Assembly (NCBI GenBank): GCA_902773215.1
Contig: CACYDQ010000052.1
Span: 1-5,607 of the forward strand
DNA: 5,607 nucleotides
DNA from: an uncultured Spirochaetaceae bacterium
GTDB lineage: Bacteria; Spirochaetota; Spirochaetia; Treponematales; Treponemataceae
Reading direction: 5' to 3'
Positions 1-4,392 of this stretch are shown here, piece by piece. The notes under the pieces were generated by a model. That model searched no databases, was not told where the DNA came from, and saw only the letters and a list, made by a program, of their open reading frames with translations. The position numbers were made by a program, and so were the translations under genes. Every line of letters begins with the position of its first letter. Within the stretch, counting starts at the first letter, position 1.

Positions 1-753
1 CGCCGCTGACAGGACGACCAGCGCGAAGCCTGTCTGGAGCCAGACGAATATCGCGATGAGGAAAAGGTTGTTCCAGGGGGCGTTCTGAAGCCAGTTCTGC
101 GGCTCCCCCCCGCAGGCGACGACGAGCGCGTTCAGGAGCCCCGTCTGCTCTGCCCCGCCGAACTTCGCCGAATACATGAACTTGAATATCACGCCCGCGC
201 CGACCAGCGAAATGGACATGGGCAGGAAGATAAAGGTCTTTCCGGTTTTTTCGATGTAGCTGCGGTCTGCCAGTATCGCCGCAATCAGCCCGAACAGGAC
301 GCTGAACGCCGTCCCGCACACGAGCCATATCACGGTGTTGCGGATGGACACCAGCATCGACCTGTCGGTGAACAGGTACTTGTAGTTGTCCAGCCCGACA
401 AACTGGCTCGAATCCTTGTTCATGAAGCTGAACACGAAGGACCGGGCGGTGGGGATGAGCAGGTACCATGCCAGTATGAGCACCGCCGGTCCGACGAAGA
501 TGTAAGGCACTATCTTGTTGTATGTCTTCGCGGGGAAGAGCTGTGACAAAAGGTTCAGCGAGTAGAAAATCAGGACGACGCTTGCCACTCCCCACACGAT
601 TGCGATGAGCGTCGTGAGTATCTGCGGGATGCTGTCGTTCCTCAGAAGAAGGAAGCCTCCGGCGGCTATTGCGGTCGTAGCGGCGACGACCGCGAGCGTC
701 TTTATCAGGTCCGGGGCTGAGGCTGTCTGTTTCAGTTTTTTTGCGTCAGACAT
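1..753 (-). CDS. Carbohydrate ABC transporter permease, AglF/MalF-like (partial, C-terminus beyond window)
   Basis: Inner-membrane subunit of a binding-protein-dependent sugar importer (MalF/UgpA superfamily). I translated it from ATG at 753-751; all 251 codons to the window edge are open. Hydrophobic segments lie near residues 18-37, 43-69, 80-105, 139-162, 173-193 and 228-251. Family-like stretches are FVGLDNY (118-124), RNTVIWLVCGTAFSVLFG (138-155) and WLQTGFALVVLSAA at the end. The cut falls just before the expected cytoplasmic EAA loop that docks on the ATPase. The two extra N-terminal helices before the IVPYIFVGPA segment resemble the AglF alpha-glucoside permease branch; that subgroup and substrate are inferred. 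The start is supported by AAGGAG (759-764), 5 nt upstream. It lies 92 bp downstream of the binding-protein gene. A second permease (AglG/MalG type) would be expected further left. Confidence 0.95.
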   Translation of the reverse strand, partial: MSDAKKLKQTASAPDLIKTLAVVAATTAIAAGGFLLLRNDSIPQILTTLIAIVWGVASVVLIFYSLNLLSQLFPAKTYNKIVPYIFVGPAVLILAWYLLIPTARSFVFSFMNKDSSQFVGLDNYKYLFTDRSMLVSIRNTVIWLVCGTAFSVLFGLIAAILADRSYIEKTGKTFIFLPMSISLVGAGVIFKFMYSAKFGGAEQTGLLNALVVACGGEPQNWLQNAPWNNLFLIAIFVWLQTGFALVVLSAA

Positions 754-845
754 ACAAACTCCTTGCGCATAGGTTCTTATCTGTCACAAGCCCCTCCGGG
801 ACTTGTGACAGCCACTGTTCTTGCGTTTGCTTGCGGCAAGCCGGA
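754..845 (-). other. Intercistronic spacer between binding-protein and permease genes
   Basis: This 92-bp gap in the transport operon contains the stem-loop at 781-811, the permease ribosome binding site AAGGAG (759-764), and a short CTTGC/GCAAG inverted repeat at 820-840 next to the binding-protein stop. On the plus strand the hexamer CTTGCG occurs three times (762, 820 and 830). I see no convincing -35/-10 pair facing the permease, so the permease is probably expressed by read-through. Confidence 0.7.
781..811 (-). repeat. Perfect 10-bp stem-loop between binding-protein and permease genes
   Basis: CTGTCACAAG (781-790) is exactly complementary to CTTGTGACAG (802-811). Inside, after one C/A mismatch, CCC (792-794) can pair with GGG (798-800), leaving a 3-base loop. 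In the minus-strand mRNA the stem is followed by AUAAGAACC and not by a U-run, so it does not look like an efficient intrinsic terminator. The position, after the binding-protein stop and before the permease start, matches hairpins such as those between malE and malF that protect upstream mRNA from 3' exonucleases or attenuate the downstream genes. The role is inferred from position. Confidence 0.85.
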
Positions 846-2162
846 TCAGCGCGGCCAGGTCTCCTCAATCGTCTTGAGGCACTGCTCGGCGTTCTCCGCG
901 CCGCTCACGTAGTTGACCATGCCGGTCCAGAAGGAGCCGGAGCCGACTTCCGTGGGCATCAGGTCCGACGCGTCAAAGCGGAAGACTGAGGCGTTGACCA
1001 GAATCTTCGCAATGTCGCGCTCCAGGCTGTTGCCGTAGTCGTCGAAGTTCTGCGTCTTGTGCGGGAACAAGGCTCCGCCAATCCGTGCCCAGGGGGCGCA
1101 TGCCTCCCAGGTCGTCAGGAAGGTCAGGAACTCCTTGACACCGGCTTTGTCCGTGAACGCGACGAACTGGTCTCCTCCGCCAAGGACGGGAGTTCCCCAC
1201 TTGGCATCGACGCTCGGCAGGGCGAACACGCCGACGTTCTCCTCCAGGTTTGCCTGGATCTCATCCTGCATGAAGCCCGTGATGAAGTTGCCCTGGCGGT
1301 TCATCATCGCGGTGGGCGGGTTTGTGAACAGGGGCTTTACGCTGTCGCCGTAGTTCTGGGCGATGATGTTGTTGGGACCGCCGAGGACATACTTCTTGTT
1401 CAGGAATACCTCACCGCAGTAGTTCAGGGCCTTGACGACCGCCGGGTCATTGAAAGCAATTTCGTGGTTGACCCACTTGTCGTATACGTCGGGCCCTGCC
1501 GTGCGGAGCATCATGTCCTCGAGCCAGTCCGTCCCGACCCATCCGGTCGCCGCCGCCGACTCGAATCCGACTGACCAGGGGGCAATCCCGTCGGACACCA
1601 TCTTGTCCTCAAGCTTCTTCAGCTCGTCCCAGGTCTTGGGAATCGTGTAGCCGCGCTTTGCCCATTCCTTCTTGTTGTACCAGACGAAGCTTTTCGCGTT
1701 GACACGGTGGAAGATACCGTATACCTGCCCCTTGTGTGAGCCGAGGTCCTTCCATACCGGGGCATAGTTCGCGTCTATCGCGCTGACGACATCGGACGGA
1801 AGGGGCTTGAGGTATCCCGCATCCGCGAATCGTTTCATCGTACCGGGCTGTGGCAGGGCGGCAATGTCCGGCGGTGTCCCTGCCTGCGTCTCGACCTGAA
1901 TCTGCACCTCAAAGTCCGGGCTCCCTGCGTACACGACGTTGTAGCCGGATTTTTCATTGAAAATCTTCACGATTTCCTGGAAGCGGGCTTCCTCCTCTCC
2001 GCGGAAGGCTCCTTCAATGCGGATGGTCTTGTCCTCTTCCTTTGCCTTCCCAGAGGTTCCGGACGGCGTGCTGCCGCCCTTGCCTCCGCAGCCCGTTGAC
2101 ATCATGACCAGCGCGGACGCTGACAAAACCAATGCTGTCTTTGCAATAATACTTTTCTTCAT
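846..2162 (-). CDS. Extracellular solute-binding lipoprotein of a sugar ABC transporter (family 1, AglE-like)
   Basis: A 438-residue lipoprotein that should capture a sugar outside the cytoplasmic membrane and deliver it to the permease encoded next. Residues 1-24 form a lipoprotein signal: KK, a hydrophobic stretch, then STGC with C25 as the probable lipidated cysteine. A Gly/Ser/Lys-rich linker follows to about residue 45. The mature domain has family 1 solute-binding features: FQEIVKIFNEKSGYNVVY (61-78), TPPDIAALPQPG (96-107) and PKTWDELKKL (175-184). The stretches GTDWLEDMMLRTAGPDVYDKW (210-230), GGGDQFVAF (328-336) and GSGSFWTGMV (407-416) recall AglE-type alpha-glucoside-binding proteins. 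The substrate could be a maltose-, trehalose- or sucrose-like sugar, but this is inferred. ATG at 2162 has AGGAGG 6 nt upstream (2169-2174). The gene follows the LacI gene by 51 bp and was probably co-transcribed with it. Length is normal for the family. Confidence 0.95.
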   Translation of the reverse strand: MKKSIIAKTALVLSASALVMMSTGCGGKGGSTPSGTSGKAKEEDKTIRIEGAFRGEEEARFQEIVKIFNEKSGYNVVYAGSPDFEVQIQVETQAGTPPDIAALPQPGTMKRFADAGYLKPLPSDVVSAIDANYAPVWKDLGSHKGQVYGIFHRVNAKSFVWYNKKEWAKRGYTIPKTWDELKKLEDKMVSDGIAPWSVGFESAAATGWVGTDWLEDMMLRTAGPDVYDKWVNHEIAFNDPAVVKALNYCGEVFLNKKYVLGGPNNIIAQNYGDSVKPLFTNPPTAMMNRQGNFITGFMQDEIQANLEENVGVFALPSVDAKWGTPVLGGGDQFVAFTDKAGVKEFLTFLTTWEACAPWARIGGALFPHKTQNFDDYGNSLERDIAKILVNASVFRFDASDLMPTEVGSGSFWTGMVNYVSGAENAEQCLKTIEETWPR

Positions 2163-2168
2163 CCGAAT

Positions 2169-2174
2169 CCTCCT
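2169..2174 (-). promoter_or_regulatory. Ribosome binding site of the solute-binding protein gene
   Basis: AGGAGG on the minus strand, a full Shine-Dalgarno core, 6 nt before the ATG at 2162. The 51-bp gap from the LacI stop (2214) to this start shows no clear promoter or terminator, so the strong site probably allows high binding-protein output from a shared transcript. Confidence 0.8.
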
Positions 2175-2213
2175 GTTTAGTTGCGGACGTTTTTATTTAT
2201 TCTCAAACCAGTT

Positions 2214-3215
2214 TTATCTGGTGGTTTCCCTTTCTATAATCTCAAGCGGGATGTTCAGGTTTATCGTGGGCCGTGCCGGGTTTCTCATCCGTGCGAGCAC
2301 CAGCTCCGCGGCGACCCTGCCGGAAGAGTCCAGGTTCTGGCTCACCGTGCTCAGCCCGATGTAGCCCGAGATGTCTATGTTGTCAAAGCCGAGAACCTTT
2401 ATGTCCCCGGGAACTTTCAGCCCCTTCTCGTGCGCCAGGTACAGGAAGCGGGCTGCGATGAGGTCGCTCGAGCAGAACACGCAGTCGGGAAGATCCTTCT
2501 GCGCGAGGAACTCGTTGATACCCTTGTCCAGTTTCTGCTCCGAGAATTCGCCGATCCAGACATGCTCTTCCGGGATCGTTATGCCCTGGTTGGCGAAGTA
2601 GAAGTTGTAGCCCCTGAAGCGTTCCTCCGTGGCCCCGACCGCATAGGACAGCCCCGATTTCTCCCCTATGAAGCCCGGTCTCCGGCAGCCCTTCTCATAG
2701 AGGTACTCTGCGGCTTTCTGGCCCCCGGTCAGGTTGTGGATGTTCACGCAGTCAAAACCTTCTATGTCTCCTTCCACGAAGCAGACGGGGAAGGTCACGT
2801 TGCGCAGCATGTCCAGCAGGTCTTTCCCCAGCGTCATGCAGAAGAATATCAGGCCGTCCACGCGGACCGTGTTCACGATGTTGCTCACATAGCTGGTCAG
2901 GTCCTCCACGGAGTCCACCGAGTAGATGACAAGCTCGTAATGCTGCTCCGCGAGCATCTCGGCGACACCCCGCAGGCGTTCCATGAAAGACGGCTGGGTA
3001 AAGAATGGGGCTATCACGCCGATTTTCCGGTAGCTTTTCCGTGCGTTCGCCACGGCATCGGCCTTGGGGACGAAGTTCAGCTCCTTTATGGCCTCCATGA
3101 CTTTCTGGCGTTTGTCCGCACCGACTTTTTCGGGCTCGTTCAGCACGCGGGAGACCGTGGCGGAACTGACCCCCGCCAGCTTGGCCACGTCATAAATTGT
3201 GCTTACCTTCTTCAA
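2214..3215 (-). CDS. LacI-family transcriptional regulator, TTG start
   Basis: A 333-residue cytoplasmic DNA-binding sugar sensor, the probable local repressor of the transport operon. The N-terminal LacI helix-turn-helix is clear: TIYDVAKLAGVSSATVSRVLN (6-26). A hinge region follows at about 47-62, then the periplasmic-binding-protein-like effector domain from KIGVIAPFF (64-72) through VDGLIFF (119-125), PDCVFCSSDLIAARFLY (243-259) and IKVLGFDNIDISGYIGLSTV (272-291). The hinge carries Asn57 where most family members have the DNA-intercalating leucine. The start is TTG at 3215-3213: AGGAGG lies 5 nt upstream (3221-3226), the HTH begins at once, and no ATG is available upstream within the leader. 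The promoter and two palindromes just upstream suggest autoregulation. The inducer is probably the transported sugar or a derivative, which is inferred from context. Confidence 0.96.
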   Translation of the reverse strand: MKKVSTIYDVAKLAGVSSATVSRVLNEPEKVGADKRQKVMEAIKELNFVPKADAVANARKSYRKIGVIAPFFTQPSFMERLRGVAEMLAEQHYELVIYSVDSVEDLTSYVSNIVNTVRVDGLIFFCMTLGKDLLDMLRNVTFPVCFVEGDIEGFDCVNIHNLTGGQKAAEYLYEKGCRRPGFIGEKSGLSYAVGATEERFRGYNFYFANQGITIPEEHVWIGEFSEQKLDKGINEFLAQKDLPDCVFCSSDLIAARFLYLAHEKGLKVPGDIKVLGFDNIDISGYIGLSTVSQNLDSSGRVAAELVLARMRNPARPTINLNIPLEIIERETTR

Positions 3216-3220
3216 GAAGA

Positions 3221-3226
3221 CCTCCT
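3221..3226 (-). promoter_or_regulatory. Ribosome binding site that fixes the TTG start of the LacI gene
   Basis: AGGAGG on the minus strand with 5 nt to the TTG at 3215-3213. Between the predicted transcript start (about 3255) and this point there is no ATG in frame, so the TTG start rests on this site plus the position of the HTH domain. Confidence 0.85.
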
Positions 3227-3234
3227 GTTTGTTA

Positions 3235-3248
3235 TGAAACCGCTTTCA
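3235..3248. promoter_or_regulatory. Probable LacI-family operator (also matches a CcpA/cre-like pattern)
   Basis: TGAAACCGCTTTCA is a near-perfect palindrome with a central CG: arms TGAAA and TTTCA match exactly and only the two bases flanking CG break symmetry. This is the classic shape of LacI-family operators. It lies downstream of the predicted lacI start point (roughly +8 to +21) and before the ribosome site, a good position for a roadblock or initiation repressor. The likely binder is the adjacent LacI protein; a global regulator with a similar site is the alternative. Confidence 0.7.
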
Positions 3249-3249
3249 C

Positions 3250-3261
3250 GTAACTAGTTAC
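3250..3261. promoter_or_regulatory. Perfect 12-bp palindrome over the lacI transcription start
   Basis: GTAACTAGTTAC is fully self-complementary and abuts the -10 box (3262-3267), so it spans the predicted start point at about 3255. It is one base from the TGAAACCGCTTTCA palindrome, with centres 14 bp apart. The position argues for an operator; whether the local LacI binds this site, the neighbouring one or both cannot be told from sequence alone. Confidence 0.65.
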
Positions 3262-3289
3262 ATTATACACCTAACCTGCCTGCTGTCAA
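3262..3289 (-). promoter_or_regulatory. Near-consensus sigma-70 promoter of lacI and the transport operon
   Basis: On the minus strand, TTGACA (3284-3289) and TATAAT (3262-3267) are both perfect hexamers separated by 16 bp. The predicted start is near 3255, giving a leader of about 40 nt to the TTG codon. A7 and A5 runs on the same strand (3304-3310 and 3294-3298) fall at about -39 to -55, in the position of an UP element. A promoter this strong would need repression, consistent with the palindromes just downstream. Confidence 0.9.
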
Positions 3290-3293
3290 TCGC

Positions 3294-3310
3294 TTTTTCG
3301 CACTTTTTTT
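3294..3310 (-). promoter_or_regulatory. Phased A-tracts in UP-element position
   Basis: Two A-runs on the minus strand, A5 (3294-3298) and A7 (3304-3310), with centres 11 bp apart, about one helical turn. They lie directly upstream of the -35 box, where the RNA polymerase alpha subunit contacts AT-rich DNA, and the phasing would also bend the DNA. The function is inferred. Confidence 0.55.
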
Positions 3311-3311
3311 C

Positions 3312-3330
3312 AGTTTCATAAAAGTTTCAT
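3312..3330 (+). repeat. Direct repeat of AGTTTCAT with 11-bp period
   Basis: AGTTTCAT occurs at 3312-3319 and 3323-3330, with a weaker GTTTC at 3332-3336. The core GTTTCAT also appears on the minus strand at 3234-3240 as part of the LacI-type operator. Same-orientation sites one helical turn apart are the form used by many AraC-type regulators. They lie 54-72 bp upstream of the right-arm -10 box and just behind the left-arm promoter. Confidence 0.55.
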
Positions 3331-3380
3331 GGTTTCCAGTCCTGGACAGGCTGCCGGACTAGCCCGAATTGCGGAAAACG

Positions 3381-3389
3381 TGTTATAAT
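3381..3389 (+). promoter_or_regulatory. Extended -10 promoter element of the sensor operon
   Basis: TGTTATAAT is a full extended -10 (TGnTATAAT). The hexamer at a 17-bp spacing would be AGCCCG (3361-3366), which is not a -35 match; extended -10 promoters often do without one, or rely on an activator. The predicted start point is at about 3395-3397, on top of the ATG at 3397. Confidence 0.7.
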
Positions 3390-3396
3390 AAGAGGC

Positions 3397-4392
3397 ATGA
3401 ATCTAAAAAAGCTCGTCCTGCTGAAAGAGAAGGCGCCCCAGCTTGTGGCTCTTGTCCTGTTCATACTGACGATCCTGCTGTTCTGCCTGTACGTGTTTTA
3501 CCAGCTTCCCCGGATTGATAAGGAGAGTGAGCCGCTGTCTGTCGGCGGGGACAGGAAATATCATGTCCTTGTCCTGGGGGAGGCGGCGGATGAGGACGCG
3601 CTCAGGGAAATCTACAGAGGGGCGGAGACCGAGAGCAGGTCCTATGACTGCGTGGTGGAGCTTGACGTGCCGTCCTCCCTCGCGGAGGGCCAGTCGCTCC
3701 AGAGCCTCCTGGATTTCGCATCCTTCGTCGATGCCGACGGGGTCATAGCCTACATCGGGGAGGGGACGGGGAGCCTGAGCGTCCCCGCGTCATTCAGCGG
3801 CAGGGAAATCCCCCTCATAACGGTATCACGCTATGACGAGTCAATCCCCCAGGTCTCCCACATCGGGACGAACTACTCAGAGCTCGGCAGGATGATTTCC
3901 CGCGAGAGCGCGACATACCTGAACGGTTCGGGGAAGCTCATCATCATAAACACGGTCAAGTCCAACAGCGCCAACTACAGCAACCTTATGACAAGCGTCA
4001 AAGGCGGGCTCGCCTACTTCGAGAACATCGACGTGTACATAGCCGACCTGGAGTCCAGCGCGGCAATCACTGACACCTCGGGCATACTCGCCCGCAAGAT
4101 ACGCTACTCGGACGCAGACCTCCTGGTCTGCCTTTCCAGCGAGGACAGCATCCGGGCTGCGCAGCTGGTCAACGATTTGGGCAAGTCGGGCTACATCGGC
4201 ATAATCGGCTTCGGCGAGGGGAACGTCCTGGACCGCTATCTTGAGATAGGTGTCATAACGGAGCTGCTTTCGATAGATTCCCAGAAAATAGGCTCGGTCG
4301 CCCTCAAGGAGCTGTTCGAGTACATTCACTACGGGCACGCGAACAACTACATCGCCGCAGACGTCAAGGTGCGCAAGGGGGGAAGCCTGTGA
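3397..4392 (+). CDS. Membrane-anchored periplasmic sugar-binding-fold protein, probable sensor partner of the kinase
   Basis: A 331-residue protein: a short basic N-terminus (KK at 4-5), one membrane segment at about 15-37 without a cleavage motif or lipobox, then a type I periplasmic-binding fold outside. Fold marks are KYHVLVLGEAADEDALREIY (54-73), DADGVIAYIGEG (112-123), IPLITVSRYDE (138-148), HIGTNYSELGRMI (155-167), GKLIIIN (179-185) and DLLVCLSSEDSIRAAQLV (241-258). It lacks a DNA-binding domain, and no ABC genes follow directly. It overlaps the kinase by 4 bp, so it most likely binds a sugar outside and signals to the kinase, like clostridial XylFII. The ligand is unknown. ATG at 3397 is the first start codon after the in-frame stop at 3319-3321. 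The only purine run, AGAGG, is 1 nt from it, too close for a normal ribosome site. Confidence 0.9.
   Translation: MNLKKLVLLKEKAPQLVALVLFILTILLFCLYVFYQLPRIDKESEPLSVGGDRKYHVLVLGEAADEDALREIYRGAETESRSYDCVVELDVPSSLAEGQSLQSLLDFASFVDADGVIAYIGEGTGSLSVPASFSGREIPLITVSRYDESIPQVSHIGTNYSELGRMISRESATYLNGSGKLIIINTVKSNSANYSNLMTSVKGGLAYFENIDVYIADLESSAAITDTSGILARKIRYSDADLLVCLSSEDSIRAAQLVNDLGKSGYIGIIGFGEGNVLDRYLEIGVITELLSIDSQKIGSVALKELFEYIHYGHANNYIAADVKVRKGGSL
4375..4382 (+). promoter_or_regulatory. Ribosome binding site deciding the GTG start of the kinase gene
   Basis: AAGGGGGG lies inside the end of the upstream gene, 6 nt before GTG at 4389-4391. It supports the GTGA overlap start over the in-frame ATGs further in (codons 25 and 27), which would remove the basic N-terminus and part of the first membrane helix. 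Confidence 0.75.

Larger units (their letters stand above)
3216..3396. promoter_or_regulatory. Divergent control region between transport operon and sensor operon
   Basis: A 181-bp non-coding stretch separating minus-strand lacI from the plus-strand sensor gene. In order from the left it holds the lacI ribosome site, the palindromes TGAAACCGCTTTCA (3235-3248) and GTAACTAGTTAC (3250-3261), the lacI promoter (3262-3289), T-tracts (3294-3298 and 3304-3310), a direct repeat AGTTTCAT (3312-3330), a small inverted repeat TCCAG-TC-CTGGA (3335-3346), and an extended -10 for the right arm (3381-3389). No small open reading frame with a ribosome site is evident in it. Confidence 0.9.

Noticed and set aside
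781..811. Hairpin as a rho-independent terminator
   Set aside because: No U-run follows the stem in the direction of transcription, and on the plus strand it is followed by GCCACTG. It is better read as a stabiliser or attenuator.
1059..1574. Plus-strand open frame (171 codons) inside the binding-protein gene
   Set aside because: Shadow of the GC-rich minus-strand gene. It is rich in Arg, Val and Gly with no domain or start signal.
2181..3257. Long plus-strand open frame (358 codons) opposite the LacI gene
   Set aside because: It mirrors lacI on the other strand, has no recognisable domain or ribosome site, and runs across the lacI ribosome site. The minus-strand frame encodes a full LacI protein.
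3343..3348. TGGACA as -35 box for the right-arm promoter
   Set aside because: It lies 35 bp from the TATAAT at 3384, far from the 16-18 bp needed.
3335..3350. Overlapping small inverted repeats TCCAG-TC-CTGGA and CCTG-GA-CAGG
   Set aside because: Arms of only 4-5 bp with 2-base centres. They are noted in the control region, but too short to claim as an operator or hairpin without conservation data.
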